Counted from the stretch's first letter, positions 19,264 through 28,772 are shown. The stretch: 64,000 nucleotides of DNA from Pandoraea pnomenusa (GCF_000767615.3 NZ_CP009553.3:372001-436000), one strand, 5' to 3'. Notes: generated by a model from the sequence alone, not told the origin. Numbers and translations are program-made.

Positions 19264-21904
19264 TTCGAGTCCGCCCGACGATGTGCGGGACATCTTCCAT
19301 GAGACGAGGGATCGATGGCGCGCGCGTTGGCACGCCTGGATGTCGGTGCCGCCGGCCGAGTGGCCGCGCGCGGTGCGCTGGGGACTCGCCGGGGCCGCGT
19401 GGGCAATCGGGTTGGCGCTCGCGTGGTCGGTCTGGTGGCTGGTCGGACTGCCGGCCCGCGCGACGTTGCAGAAGGACCTGGCCGTCGCGCAACAGACGCT
19501 CGATCGGGCCAATGAGGCGGCGCGTCGCTTGCCGATATTGATGCAGACGCTACGCGATGCACAGGCGCAAGCTGCGGCATGGCGGCGTTTGCTGCCGGCG
19601 GCGGGCGCCGGGCTGACATCCAGCGGGGCGGCGTCACACGGCGAAGATGATGTGCCCGCGCCGAGCGACGATCCACCGTCGGGATGGCGCGCCGATCTCG
19701 AGAGACTTCTCGCGCGGTACGGGTTGACGTTGACCTCGGCCAGACCGGGCCCCTCCGCGTCGAAGGGCGAGATCGAGCTGGAGCGAGCCGAAATGCGCGT
19801 TCAGGGCGAGGTGGCGCATTTACTCCGCTGGCTGGCCGAGATTGACCAGATGCCACGCCACCTTGCCGTCGAGCGGTTCTCGTTGGAGGGCGCGGGTATG
19901 GGGGCGTCGAGCGAGGCGCCGTCGACGTTGGCGATCACGGTAGCCGCCTACCGCTGGCGCCGGCCTGCCGAGCTTGCTCCCCGATCCGGCGAGCAGGCAT
20001 TGCCCGCACTTCCCGAACCGCCGCCGCCATGGCAGATGCCGCATGACACGGTTGACGTCTTTCGCACCCCGCTCACCCGCCACGCCGCGCAGGACGCGGT
20101 CACGATGGCGGCGTCCGGGCCGGTGGCCCCGGCCGCAATCCCTGTAGGCGCGATGCGAGCGGGATCGCGACGCGTGGTGTTGCGGCAAACGTCCGCGGCG
20201 CGACTCACGGCGACGTGGAGTGACGTATCCCCACCGCACGGCAAAGGCGCACGCGTGGAAGGAGGAGGTGTTACGCAGCGAGAAGACGCGGCAGATGTCG
20301 ACGTGACGCTCCACGGCGTGCCGGCGACCGACGCATTGCGGGCATTCGCACGTCTGACGGGGCGCAGCATCGTGATCGGAGAGCACATTGCAGGTCGTAT
20401 CGACATGGAAGTGCGGGGGGTGACCGCGGAGACGGCATTCGACGTGATGGTCCGCAGCGCCGGACTGGGCGTGCAATCGGTGAACGGCGTGGACTGGATC
20501 GCGCCGCGTGCCGATCTGCTGGCCGACGAACAGACGCGACTGGAAGCGGCGTCCAAGCGCGAGGCCCTGCTCCCCCTGGCGAGCCGCCGCTTCGTTCTGA
20601 ACTATCCGAGAGCGCTGGCGCTTCGCGAAATCATCCTGGGAGAGAAAGACAGCAAGGGGCAACGTCTGCTGTCGCCGCGAGGCAGCCTGATCGCCGACCC
20701 TCGGACCAATCAGTTGTTCGTGACCGACCTGCCGGAGAAACTCGAAGCGCTGGCGTCGTTCATCGCGCGAATCGATGTGCCGGTCAGGCAAGTGCTGATC
20801 GAGGCGCGAATCGTCGAGGCCGACGATCGGTTCAGCGAATCGCTCGGTGTCCGGCTGGCCGCACGCGACGGCGGCGCTGACGGCAACGCTCGCGGCAAGG
20901 CGGCGAGATCGGGCGACGCATCGGGAACTTCGCGCGATGCCGACGGCGGCCAGGGGCGCCGCGGCGACACTGGCGCGGACGACCGCTTCCGGGGCAGCGG
21001 CGTCGACATCGGGCTACCCGCGGCGGCACTGGCGGGGGTCGTGCCGCCAAGCCTGGCGATAACACTGTTTGGCCGGTCTGCGACCCGCTTTCTGCAACTG
21101 GAGCTCTCGGCGCTGGAAACGTCCGGGCGCGGACGCGTTGTGTCACGCCCGAGAATCGTGACTGCCGACAAGATTCAGGCGGTCATCGAGCAAGGCACGG
21201 AATTGCCCTATCAAACCCGCGGCGGCCGGCGAAGCGCCGCGTCGATCCAGTTCCGCAAAGCGACGCTGCGTCTGGAGGTCACGCCCCTGATTACGCCGGA
21301 CGGTCAGGTAATTCTGGATGTCGACGTGCGCAAGGATAGTGTGGGTCAGCAGGTTGCCGAGGGATTTGCCGTGGATACCCGGCACGTCAAGACCCAGGTG
21401 CAGGTCGAGAATGGGGGAACCGTCGCGATTGGCGGCATCTATCAGGAGGAGCGCCGGGACCGCCGGGCCAGCGTGCCATGGTTGGGCGACGTGCCGCTGC
21501 TGGGGGCCTTGTTCCGCAATCGATCCAACGAAGACCGGCGCACGGAATTGCTGGTGTTTCTTACGCCAAGCGTGGTGCCGCGCGGTGTGCCGGACGAGGC
21601 CCGGGCCGCGCCAACGCTGGAGCCGGCGCCAAACCGAGCGGCGGCGGGAGCCGCACCTGGGCCGGCGACAACGCCATCGTCCCCGTCGCGGGATGACCTG
21701 CCGGCAGGGCACCGTCGCCTCACTGGTGCGCTCTTCGAGGCGACGCGTTCCGCACGCCCGACGCATATCCCGGTATTATCGGGGGTTGGAACCCAAATAT
21801 CAGCGATTTATGCTGGAAAACGTAATACTTGTCGGACTGATGGGGGCGGGCAAGACCACGGTTGGGCGCGCAGTGGCACGACGTCTGGGACGGCAGTTCT
21901 ATGA
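19253..21904 (+). CDS. Fused PilO-like / PilQ (HofQ)-type secretin
   Basis: One open frame of 883 codons joins two normally separate pilus proteins. Residues 41-64 form a transmembrane helix, 70-115 a coiled coil, and 145-235 a PilO-like periplasmic domain. A linker (236-345) includes DVFRTPL and [12 protein letters not shown], possibly a PilP remnant. A secretin-type STN/N0 domain follows (about 347-420), then an N1 domain (444-515, [16 protein letters not shown]), and the outer-membrane secretin domain (about 595-775) with the signature [17 protein letters not shown] and TELLVFLTP. No AMIN domain and no second signal peptide are seen. AGGAGG lies 7 bp before ATG 19253. Residues 777-883 are a low-complexity tail whose last 32 codons overlap aroK in another frame. 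No separate pilP fits. Function in DNA uptake or pilus extrusion is inferred. Confidence 0.8.
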   Translation: MHGDSSPPDDVRDIFHETRDRWRARWHAWMSVPPAEWPRAVRWGLAGAAWAIGLALAWSVWWLVGLPARATLQKDLAVAQQTLDRANEAARRLPILMQTLRDAQAQAAAWRRLLPAAGAGLTSSGAASHGEDDVPAPSDDPPSGWRADLERLLARYGLTLTSARPGPSASKGEIELERAEMRVQGEVAHLLRWLAEIDQMPRHLAVERFSLEGAGMGASSEAPSTLAITVAAYRWRRPAELAPRSGEQALPALPEPPPPWQMPHDTVDVFRTPLTRHAAQDAVTMAASGPVAPAAIPVGAMRAGSRRVVLRQTSAARLTATWSDVSPPHGKGARVEGGGVTQREDAADVDVTLHGVPATDALRAFARLTGRSIVIGEHIAGRIDMEVRGVTAETAFDVMVRSAGLGVQSVNGVDWIAPRADLLADEQTRLEAASKREALLPLASRRFVLNYPRALALREIILGEKDSKGQRLLSPRGSLIADPRTNQLFVTDLPEKLEALASFIARIDVPVRQVLIEARIVEADDRFSESLGVRLAARDGGADGNARGKAARSGDASGTSRDADGGQGRRGDTGADDRFRGSGVDIGLPAAALAGVVPPSLAITLFGRSATRFLQLELSALETSGRGRVVSRPRIVTADKIQAVIEQGTELPYQTRGGRRSAASIQFRKATLRLEVTPLITPDGQVILDVDVRKDSVGQQVAEGFAVDTRHVKTQVQVENGGTVAIGGIYQEERRDRRASVPWLGDVPLLGALFRNRSNEDRRTELLVFLTPSVVPRGVPDEARAAPTLEPAPNRAAAGAAPGPATTPSSPSRDDLPAGHRRLTGALFEATRSARPTHIPVLSGVGTQISAIYAGKRNTCRTDGGGQDHGWARSGTTSGTAVL

Positions 21905-22541
21905 CTCCGACCACGAGATCGAAGCGCGCACGGGCGTGCGCATTCCGGTCATCTTCGAGCACGAAGGCGAAGACGGTTTTCGTCAGCGCGAAGCCCAGAC
22001 CATCGACGAACTCACCCAACGCAACGGTATCGTACTCGCCACCGGCGGGGGGGCCGTGCTGCGCGCGGAAAATCGCGAGCACATCAAGTCGCGCGGTACG
22101 GTCGTTTATTTGCGGGCAAATCCGCACGATCTCTGGCTGCGGACCCGACGTGACAAGAACCGGCCGTTGCTGCAGACGGCGGATCCGCGCGCGCGCCTCG
22201 AGCAACTGTTTCAGGAGCGCGATGCGCTTTATCGTGAGTGCGCCACCTTCGTCATCGAAACCGGTCGGCCGAGCGTCAATGCCCTCGTCAATATGGTGTT
22301 GATGCAACTGGAGATGGCAGGGATCGTGCCGAATCCTACCGAGATCTCGCGAACGGCGCACGAGGCGCAGGATGCGCAGGGCGCCGGGCGAGTCGCGGCG
22401 GTAGGCTCGGCGGACACGGCCGACACGGCGGCAAAAGCCGCGAGCCCGGCGGGCGAAGTGCACGATCCGGCGCATCCCACCGGCCACGACGACGTTGGGA
22501 ATACGCCCGTGCCACCGTCGCGTGATACCTTCTCCCGCTAG
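21810..22541 (+). CDS. aroK: Shikimate kinase with C-terminal extension
   Basis: Phosphorylates shikimate at the 3-hydroxyl using ATP (EC 2.7.1.71). From ATG 21810 the product is 243 residues. Walker A is [11 protein letters not shown] (9-19). The shikimate-binding acidic segment is DSDHEIE (32-38), FRQRE follows at about 57-61, GGGAV at 79-83, and the lid arginine region RDKNRPLL at 114-121. The catalytic core ends near residue 175, and the remaining 65 residues are Ala/Asp-rich and probably disordered, longer than the usual 175-190-residue enzyme. Its first 95 bp overlap the end of the secretin gene in a different frame. aroB follows, as in most proteobacteria. Confidence 0.95.
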   Translation: MLENVILVGLMGAGKTTVGRAVARRLGRQFYDSDHEIEARTGVRIPVIFEHEGEDGFRQREAQTIDELTQRNGIVLATGGGAVLRAENREHIKSRGTVVYLRANPHDLWLRTRRDKNRPLLQTADPRARLEQLFQERDALYRECATFVIETGRPSVNALVNMVLMQLEMAGIVPNPTEISRTAHEAQDAQGAGRVAAVGSADTADTAAKAASPAGEVHDPAHPTGHDDVGNTPVPPSRDTFSR

Positions 22542-22615
22542 GAAACGCCAATAGGCCAACAGGCGCGGCTCGACGTCGATGCCGCGCGGCAACGCTGAAC
22601 ATGACAACAAGCGGC

Positions 22616-23692
22616 ATGATTACCCTCAAACTGGATCTGGGCGAGCGCGGTTACCCCATTCACATTGGCACCGACCTGCTTTCGCAAGAGGCGCTGTTCG
22701 CGCCGCACGTGCGTGGCACGCACGCCGTGATCGTCACGAATACGACCGTGGCGCCGCTCTACGCCGAGCGCGTCGCGCAGACCTTGCAACGTCTCGGCAA
22801 GCGTGTGGTCACGGCGGTCCTGCCCGATGGCGAAAAGCACAAGAACTGGCAAACACTCAACCTGATCTTTGACGAACTCCTCGGTGCCCAAGCGGATCGC
22901 AAGGCTACGCTGATCGCCCTGGGCGGCGGCGTCGTGGGCGACATGACAGGGTTTGCCGCCGCTTGCTATATGCGTGGGGTGCCATTCGTTCAGGTGCCGA
23001 CGACATTGCTGTCGCAGGTCGACTCGTCGGTCGGCGGCAAGACCGGCATCAATCATCCGCTGGGCAAGAACATGATCGGCGCCTTCTGGCAGCCCAGCGC
23101 CGTGCTGGCGGACATCGGCACGCTCTCCACGCTGCCGGATCGCGAACTCGCCGCCGGCATGGCGGAAGTGATCAAACACGGCGCGATTGCCGACGAAAAG
23201 TACTTCGACTGGATCGAAGCGAACATTGACGCACTGAATACCCGCGACACCGACGCACTCATCCACGCGGTGCAACGTTCCTGCGAGATCAAGGCTCGGG
23301 TGGTGGCGAGCGACGAGCGTGAGCAAGGACTGCGCGCCACGCTGAACTTCGGCCATACGTTCGGTCACGCCATCGAAGCCGGCCTGGGCTATGGCGAGTG
23401 GTTGCATGGCGAAGCCGTGGGCTGCGGTATGGTCATGGGTGCCGACCTGTCGGCCCGGTTGGGTTTCATCGACGAAGCGCTCGTGGCTCGCATCAAGGCG
23501 CTGGTGGCGGCGGCCAGGTTGCCGGTCACCGGCCCGAACCTCGGGGAAGACCGCTATATCGAGCTGATGCGCGTCGACAAGAAGGCCGAAGGTGGCGATA
23601 TTCGATTCGTATTGCTCAACCGGCTGGGGCAGGCGTTCATGACGACGGCGCCCGAGGCCGACCTGCGCGCGACGCTGCGCGCCAACGTCTGA
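22616..23692 (+). CDS. aroB: 3-dehydroquinate synthase
   Basis: NAD- and metal-dependent enzyme turning DAHP into 3-dehydroquinate (EC 4.2.3.4), the second step of the shikimate pathway. From ATG 22616 the product is 358 residues. Conserved stretches are [40 protein letters not shown], the metal-binding HGEAV, and [12 protein letters not shown] prefer the ATG at 22616 ([18 protein letters not shown]), which resembles Burkholderia AroB. The ATG at 22601 would add five residues; neither has a strong ribosome-binding site. It lies between aroK and dgt in one transcription direction. Confidence 0.95.
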   Translation: MITLKLDLGERGYPIHIGTDLLSQEALFAPHVRGTHAVIVTNTTVAPLYAERVAQTLQRLGKRVVTAVLPDGEKHKNWQTLNLIFDELLGAQADRKATLIALGGGVVGDMTGFAAACYMRGVPFVQVPTTLLSQVDSSVGGKTGINHPLGKNMIGAFWQPSAVLADIGTLSTLPDRELAAGMAEVIKHGAIADEKYFDWIEANIDALNTRDTDALIHAVQRSCEIKARVVASDEREQGLRATLNFGHTFGHAIEAGLGYGEWLHGEAVGCGMVMGADLSARLGFIDEALVARIKALVAAARLPVTGPNLGEDRYIELMRVDKKAEGGDIRFVLLNRLGQAFMTTAPEADLRATLRANV

Positions 23693-23708
23693 CGAAGGAG
23701 GGCAGGCG

Positions 23709-24845
23709 ATGATCGATTACGAAGCGTCGCTTGCCTCATATGCGGCGCGCTCGAACGCGTCGCGTGGACGACGTTTTGCAGAGCCGGCGCCGGCTACGCG
23801 CACCGAATTCCAGCGGGATCGGGATCGCATCATCCATTCGACCGCGTTCCGGCGTCTCGAATACAAGACGCAGGTATTCGTGAATCACGAAGGCGATCTG
23901 TTTCGCACGCGTCTCACGCACAGTCTCGAAGTCGCCCAGATCGGCCGATCGATCGCAAGAAACCTGCGCGTCAACGAAGATCTCGTCGAGGCGATCGCGC
24001 TGGCCCACGATCTCGGTCATACCCCGTTCGGTCACGCCGGGCAGGATGCGCTCAACGGATGCATGCACGAATTCGGCGGGTTCGAGCACAATCTGCAGAG
24101 CCTGATCGTTGTCGATGAACTCGAGGAGCATTACGGCGGCTTCAATGGACTGAATCTGAGCTTCGAGACACGCGAGGGCATTCTGAAGCACTGTTCGCGT
24201 GCGAATGCCCGACAGCTCGGTGAGCTTGGCGAGCGCTTCCTCAAGGGGCGCCAGCCAGGCATCGAAGCGCAGATCGCGAATCTTGCGGACGAGATCGCCT
24301 ACAACAACCACGATATCGACGATGGCGTACGCTCGGGCCTCATTTCGCTCGAGCAACTCGATGACGTCCCGCTCTGGGCCCGGTACTGCTCGGAGTCGCG
24401 GCAAGCGTGGCCGGAAATTTCGGGCCGTCGCCTGGTGCACGAGACGACGCGCCGGATCATCAACGCACTGATCGTCGATTTGATCTCCACCACGCGCCAG
24501 CGCGTTGCCGACGCCTCGCCTTTTTCCATGGACGACGTGCGAGGCGCCGGGCCGTTGGTTGCGTTCAGCGATACCATGCGCGAGCAAGCGGGGCAGCTCA
24601 AACGGTTCCTGTTCGACAATCTGTACCGGCACTATCTCGTCATGCGCATGGCGGCGAAGGCGCAGCGCATCGTGCAGGAACTGTTCGATGCTTTTCTTAA
24701 CGATCCGCGCCTGTTGCCGCCAGCGTACCGCACGGAAGCGCCTGACGAGCAGCCGCGCTGGATCGCGCATTACATCGCGGGCATGACGGACCGTTACGCG
24801 ATCAAGGAATATCGCCGGCTTTTCGCCATCGAGCCGACGCTTTGA
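23709..24845 (+). CDS. dgt: Deoxyguanosinetriphosphate triphosphohydrolase-like protein
   Basis: HD-superfamily dNTP triphosphohydrolase that cleaves dNTPs to nucleoside and triphosphate, likely limiting dNTP pools. The product is 378 residues, the short dGTPase-like class. The HD metal site reads [17 protein letters not shown] and [16 protein letters not shown]. Further conserved parts are [16 protein letters not shown] and [22 protein letters not shown] lies 8 bp before ATG 23709, which starts 16 bp after the aroB stop, so it is co-transcribed with aroKB. The aroK-aroB-dgt order is common in beta- and gammaproteobacteria. Substrate preference cannot be read from sequence. Confidence 0.93.
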   Translation: MIDYEASLASYAARSNASRGRRFAEPAPATRTEFQRDRDRIIHSTAFRRLEYKTQVFVNHEGDLFRTRLTHSLEVAQIGRSIARNLRVNEDLVEAIALAHDLGHTPFGHAGQDALNGCMHEFGGFEHNLQSLIVVDELEEHYGGFNGLNLSFETREGILKHCSRANARQLGELGERFLKGRQPGIEAQIANLADEIAYNNHDIDDGVRSGLISLEQLDDVPLWARYCSESRQAWPEISGRRLVHETTRRIINALIVDLISTTRQRVADASPFSMDDVRGAGPLVAFSDTMREQAGQLKRFLFDNLYRHYLVMRMAAKAQRIVQELFDAFLNDPRLLPPAYRTEAPDEQPRWIAHYIAGMTDRYAIKEYRRLFAIEPTL

Positions 24846-25040
24846 TCACTTCTGGGCGCATCTCGCCAGGACGCGATCGGGAGCGATCGGAGGCGATTGC
24901 GATCGCGCGGGCGGATCAGTGCACATGCGATGCAAGCCGACATGCCAATCGACCGAGGTTCGACGGCGCGGAGATGGCATACGCCTTCCGGCAACCTGGA
25001 CATTGACGCCCGGCAGATCGTGCGGCGCATCGTCCAACAA

Positions 25041-25070
25041 AAAAACAGCCGGCATTTGCCGGCTGTTTTT
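25041..25070. terminator. Bidirectional terminator between dgt and the DUF883 gene
   Basis: Stem ACAGCCGGC/GCCGGCTGT with a short ATTT loop, flanked by a run of As on the left and Ts on the right, so it can terminate on both strands. It serves the convergent aroKB-dgt and DUF883 transcripts. The rest of 24846-25163 shows nothing else I can support. Confidence 0.88.
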
Positions 25071-25163
25071 ATTGTCGCGGCCCTCGGGCGCGACCTCAGT
25101 GGACACCGCGCATGCGAATCGCAAGCCCCGATCGCTCCGAGGACGCACACGTCCCGCGCAGGG

Positions 25164-25541
25164 TCAGCTTCGTCCCGCAATGAAGCCGAGCACCAGAGCC
25201 ACTGCGGCCACAGCGCCCAGGGTCTGCCAGGGTCGCTCATGGACATAGCCGTCGGCCTCCTCCCAGACTTCGTTCGCACGAAGACGCAAGTTGGCGCGGG
25301 CATCGCCGAATTCGCTGCGTGCCTGACGCAGCTTGTCGCCAATTTCAGCCCGCAGTGCTTCAACGTCCGACGCCGACTTGGCATTGGATAAGGCGTGGTC
25401 GAGATCATCGAGCAGATCGCGCACTCGCGAGGAAACATCGCCGGTGGCCAGACGCGCCGCGCGGGCCGTGCGGCGTCCGGCAAATCGCGCATCTTCCAGT
25501 CCGCTATTCAGTGCTGCTTCCGCTTTCGAGGCAATTCCCAT
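25164..25541 (-). CDS. DUF883 (ElaB/YqjD/YgaM-type) membrane-anchored protein
   Basis: Small protein of the ElaB/YqjD family, members of which bind ribosomes at the inner membrane in stationary-phase E. coli; that role is family knowledge only. The product is 125 residues from ATG 25541. Most of it is charged, Ala-rich helix with coiled-coil character (LLDDLDHALSNAKSASDVEALRAE in two parts, then RSEFGDARANLRLRANE). It ends in one transmembrane helix followed by a short basic end, WQTLGAVAAVALVLGFIAGRS, the typical YqjD tail. GGGAG lies about 7 bp before the start. The frame remains open upstream to 25742, but that part has no matching character. Confidence 0.85.
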   Translation of the reverse strand: MGIASKAEAALNSGLEDARFAGRRTARAARLATGDVSSRVRDLLDDLDHALSNAKSASDVEALRAEIGDKLRQARSEFGDARANLRLRANEVWEEADGYVHERPWQTLGAVAAVALVLGFIAGRS

Positions 25542-25740
25542 TTTCAGACTCCCAATAGGTGGTATTGAAATGCGGTGCTCTGACGACTCGGGGGAGGCGA
25601 CGACGACACCGGTGGAACCCTGAGGCGAGCGGCCATTATGGCGCGACCATTCGCCGACGTACATCATCACAGACCTACGGGAAATATCGAAAGTTGCGGC
25701 GTGTTGGCTGAATTTCGTGTGAGAAGGCACTGACATGGGC

Positions 25741-25776
25741 AAAAAACGCGAAAACGCCGCACTGGGCGGCGTTTTC
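25741..25776 (-). terminator. Terminator of the downstream ompW paralogue
   Basis: On the minus strand an 11-bp stem (GAAAACGCCGC/GCGGCGTTTTC) is followed by CGCG and six Ts. It lies about 70 bp after the stop of the gene at 25845-26594. Confidence 0.8.
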
Positions 25777-25844
25777 GGAGTCGCGCGGCGCGACTTTCGT
25801 CGCGCCGGAGCGGCTCGGATGCGGCAGGCGTATGCCGTCGTGGC

Positions 25845-26594
25845 TTAGAAGCGGTAGCCCAGCGACAGGAACGTCACCACCGGGTTCAGCTTGACCTTGG
25901 CTTCGCTGGTGGTCACGATCGGGCCACGCGTCGTGGTCAGCTTGGCCGTGGTGCTCACCGGGATGTACGACACGGAGAAAGCGAGGGTCCAGTGCTTGTC
26001 CATGTTGTAGTTGATACCGGCGTTGAACACGGGGGCCCACGAGTTCGTCAGCTTGGCCGTGGTGTTGCCTCCCGGGCCGCCGGTCAGGGCGTTGCTCGCG
26101 AGCGACTGGAAACCCGGCGTCAGTTCGATGTTCGAGTACCAGAAGTAGCTCGCACCGATGCCGACGAACGGACGCCACTTGTCGTTGGCCTGGCCGAAAT
26201 AGTATTTCAGCAACAGTGCCGGGCTCCACTGCTTGGCCGAGGCCAGCGAACCGCCGCCCGGCAGGGCGAGGGCGCCTTGACCGTACAGGCGGAACTTCGG
26301 CGGAAGCCCCATCACGGCTTCAACGGCCACATTGTCGGTGAAGAAGTGAGAGAAGGTAAGGCCGACCGTATCGGCGTCGTCGACCTGAGCGCCCGTGCTG
26401 CCGAGACGGCTGTTCACGAGTGAGGCCAGACCCGGCACGTTCGATCCGGTGACGTGCAGCGGATCACTGGAAACCTGGGGCGAGAGGTGGAACCAGCCAA
26501 GGTTGACAACGTTATCGCCGGCTTGCTGTGCGAACGCGGCCCCCGATGCCGTCAACATGGCCACGGCAGCAATCGTCAAATGCTTCAACTTCAT
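25845..26594 (-). CDS. ompW: OmpW-family outer membrane protein (paralogue 1)
   Basis: Eight-stranded outer-membrane beta-barrel of the OmpW family, which forms a hydrophobic channel for small nonpolar molecules. The product is 249 residues. The Sec signal peptide ends at AAFAQQAG (about residue 22). The mature start QQAGDNVVNLGWFHLSPQ is family-typical, as are THFFTDN-like SHFFTDNVAVEAVMG, the ALLLKYYFGQAN strand, the WRPFVGIGASYFW strand, and the C-terminal LNPVVTFLSLGYRF with a terminal phenylalanine recognised by the BAM machinery. It is the downstream member of a tandem pair. Which ligand it takes is unknown. Confidence 0.93.
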   Translation of the reverse strand: MKLKHLTIAAVAMLTASGAAFAQQAGDNVVNLGWFHLSPQVSSDPLHVTGSNVPGLASLVNSRLGSTGAQVDDADTVGLTFSHFFTDNVAVEAVMGLPPKFRLYGQGALALPGGGSLASAKQWSPALLLKYYFGQANDKWRPFVGIGASYFWYSNIELTPGFQSLASNALTGGPGGNTTAKLTNSWAPVFNAGINYNMDKHWTLAFSVSYIPVSTTAKLTTTRGPIVTTSEAKVKLNPVVTFLSLGYRF

Positions 26595-26766
26595 CGATTC
26601 GTCTCCTGCTCAAGATTCTTTATTGTCGAGAATTTCGTTAAATGAAATTCAGGGCCATTATGCCGACGGTGCATAGGCGCGGATAGCAAGAGTCTGGAGG
26701 CCGCGCTCTAAAGGTGTTGTATTCATGCATCGCCTCATGGAATGCCCCTAGGAAAAAGCGCTGGAC

Positions 26767-26804
26767 GAAAGAAAAGCGCGCCCTTATATGTCAGGCACGC
26801 TTTT
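26767..26804 (-). terminator. Probable terminator of the upstream ompW paralogue
   Basis: Imperfect stem AAAAGCG-x-GCC/GGC-x-CGCTTTT with an 11-nt loop, followed on the minus strand by TTTTCTTTC. The two ompW copies therefore appear to be separate transcripts. Confidence 0.6.
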
Positions 26805-26861
26805 AGGAATTCACTGCGGAGTCCGATATGCTGGGCGCAACCTGCGTCCCGCACGCTGGGT

Positions 26862-27710
26862 TTAGAACTTGTAGCCGAGCGATACGAAGGTCACAATCGG
26901 ATTCAGTTTGATCTCGGCGTCCGAAGAAGAGAGCACCGTACCATCCTGCGCCTTGATCTTGATGTTCGCTGTGGTCTTGAGCGGCACGTAGGAGACGGAG
27001 GCGCTCGCGACCCAGTGCTTGTCGAAGGCATAGGAAAAGCCGGCATTGAAAACCGGTTGCCACGACGCCGATGATTTCGCTTCGACGCTCGTCGGTCCAT
27101 TGTGACCGGAAGTAAAAGCGAGCACGCTGCCGAAATTCTGATTCAGCGCCGCTTCAAAACTGGGATTGAGATTGACGTTTGTGAAGAACGTATAACTCAC
27201 GCCGATTCCGAGAAAAGGGCGCCACGCCGAATTGGCTTGTCCGAAGTAGTACTGCAATACCAGCGCCGGGCTCCATTGGCGCACGCTTTGCACAATCGGG
27301 TTGTTTTGTGGTGCGCCCAGGTCGATACTCGTGAGCGCGCCGGCCAGTCCGGGCGGCGCGATGACGCCCTGCCCGGTGAGTTTGAACTTGGCGGGAATGC
27401 CGGCCACTGTCTGCAGGGCGATGTTGTCGGTGAAGAAGTGGGTGACCACGAGCCCGAGCGTATCGGCGTTGCTGACCTTGGCGCCGCTGCCGGGCGAGGT
27501 GAAGCTCGACGGCACGAGGCCTGGTGTGATGCCCTCCTGCGTGACGCCGGTCGTCATGGGTTTGCTGGAGTCCTGCGGGGCGATGTGGAACCATCCGAGG
27601 TTGACGACGTTGTCGCCGGCCTGCTGTGCACTGGCGTCGGGGGACGCCAGGGAAATGCCGAGTCCGAGCGCGCACAGGCACGCCGCGGACCGATAGGTCC
27701 GAATTGTCAT
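26862..27710 (-). CDS. OmpW-family outer membrane protein (paralogue 2)
   Basis: Second OmpW-type beta-barrel, 282 residues. The signal peptide ends at DASAQQAG (about residue 30). The mature start QQAGDNVVNLGWFHIAPQ is almost identical to that of the neighbour, as are VTHFFTDNIALQTVAGIP, LQYYFGQANSAWRPFLGIG and the C-terminal LNPIVTFVSLGYKF. It is longer mainly through loop insertions (about residues 50-75, 130-150 and 185-210), where ligand- or phage-contacting surface loops are expected. It clearly arose with paralogue 1 by tandem duplication. Its upstream region is unusually AT-rich compared with the rest of the window. Confidence 0.92.
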   Translation of the reverse strand: MTIRTYRSAACLCALGLGISLASPDASAQQAGDNVVNLGWFHIAPQDSSKPMTTGVTQEGITPGLVPSSFTSPGSGAKVSNADTLGLVVTHFFTDNIALQTVAGIPAKFKLTGQGVIAPPGLAGALTSIDLGAPQNNPIVQSVRQWSPALVLQYYFGQANSAWRPFLGIGVSYTFFTNVNLNPSFEAALNQNFGSVLAFTSGHNGPTSVEAKSSASWQPVFNAGFSYAFDKHWVASASVSYVPLKTTANIKIKAQDGTVLSSSDAEIKLNPIVTFVSLGYKF

Positions 27711-27907
27711 TTGTCTATCCTCCCAAGATTATTTATTTATTTTTCGATGCATTATGCGCTTGGGATTTCGTCGCGCAATCGTCGGATCTAGAGTTTTTGT
27801 ACGAATCAACGGGGTTTGGCGAGATATCAGTATTTAAAGAGTTTTTTCGGTCGAAATTCTCTTTTGAATCGTGATATCGAGCTTTAAAGCATTACATTTG
27901 AATCCGC

Positions 27908-28609
27908 ATGGCCCGATTACCGCGACTATTTATTCCGCGCCAGCCGCAGCACGTCATTCTGCGTGGCAATAACCGGCAGGCGATCTTCGTCGACGACGAG
28001 GACCGACGTGTCTTCCATGATCGATTGCGCGATGCCGCGCGTGCGCACGGTTTGGCGATCCATGCGTGGTGCATGATGCCGAACCATCTGCATCTGGTGG
28101 CCACGCCAGCCGACGAGCGCAGTCTGCCCGCGACGCTGCAGGCCGTTGGCCGCTACTACGTGCTGTATTTCAACCGTCGGCACCAGCGTACCGGCACGTT
28201 GTGGGAAGGCCGGTATCGTGCCACCGTGATCGAAGCCGAGCATTACCTGCTGCTTGCGAGCCGGTATGTCGAACTCAACCCGGTGCGTGCCGGACTGGTC
28301 GACGCACCCGGTAACTACGCGTGGTCAAGCTACAACCATCACGTCGGCGTGACCGTCGACAGTCTGGTCACCGACCACGCGCTTTACTGGGCGTTGGGCA
28401 ACACGCCGTTCGAACGTCAACGCGCTTACGCAGAGGGGTTCTCGATCCCGCTGCCCGCGCACGAGGTCGACGCATTGCGTACAGCCACGCAAAAGGGCTG
28501 GTTGCTCGGCAGCCCCGAGTATCAGGCGCGCATGGCACTCGCCGCCAATCGTCGAGTGAGTCCCCTCACACGCGGCCGTCCCCGCAAGGCCGTGTCCTCA
28601 GCCCTCTGA
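27908..28609 (+). CDS. REP-associated tyrosine transposase (RAYT, IS200-like Y1 domain)
   Basis: Single-copy Y1 transposase of the TnpA-REP group, a domesticated relative of IS200/IS605 transposases that acts on short palindromic repeats. The product is 233 residues. The N-terminal RNA/DNA-binding start MARLPRLFIPRQPQHVILRGNN is family-typical (first residues shown), and the HUH motif is MPNHLHLVATP (about 57-67). The catalytic tyrosine is expected in SRYVELNPVRAGLV (about 118). GTLWEGRYRA is also a family hallmark. A 10-bp hairpin and a pair of 19-bp direct repeats follow within 170 bp, but no IS ends are evident. The gene is preceded by AT-rich DNA and has no strong ribosome-binding site. 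Confidence 0.9.
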   Translation: MARLPRLFIPRQPQHVILRGNNRQAIFVDDEDRRVFHDRLRDAARAHGLAIHAWCMMPNHLHLVATPADERSLPATLQAVGRYYVLYFNRRHQRTGTLWEGRYRATVIEAEHYLLLASRYVELNPVRAGLVDAPGNYAWSSYNHHVGVTVDSLVTDHALYWALGNTPFERQRAYAEGFSIPLPAHEVDALRTATQKGWLLGSPEYQARMALAANRRVSPLTRGRPRKAVSSAL

Positions 28610-28618
28610 GGCGCTTTC

Positions 28619-28644
28619 CCGACAGACCGCACCTGGTCTGTCGG
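28619..28644 (+). terminator. Hairpin after the RAYT gene
   Basis: Perfect 10-bp stem CCGACAGACC/GGTCTGTCGG with loop GCACCT, 10 bp after the stop. There is no T-tract. It may be a terminator or a REP-like substrate of the transposase. Confidence 0.5.
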
Positions 28645-28703
28645 ACTTCCCCAAGCTTTTGAAATCACGGAATTTTTCAGCGAGTTCCGTTTGGGCACGA
28701 TAC

Positions 28704-28772
28704 ATCTGACCCCATTAAAATAAAGCCTTCTTTTGGTGCGGTTTTTTAATAGAATCTGACCCCATTAAAATA
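28704..28772. repeat. Two 19-bp direct repeats, 50-bp period, beside the RAYT gene
   Basis: ATCTGACCCCATTAAAATA occurs at 28704-28722 and again at 28754-28772. The second copy ends two bases before the -35 of the proposed gltB promoter. No further copies were noticed in this window. Such repeats next to RAYT genes are often their mobile or regulatory substrates, which is an inference here. Confidence 0.75.

Noticed and set aside
24846..25163. Additional small gene between dgt and the DUF883 gene
   Set aside because: Short frames on both strands cross the bidirectional terminator and have no ribosome-binding site.
27908..28772. Complete IS200/IS605 insertion sequence
   Set aside because: Only the RAYT-type gene is present; there is no tnpB, no left and right end hairpins with target tetranucleotide, and the two direct repeats lie on the same side.
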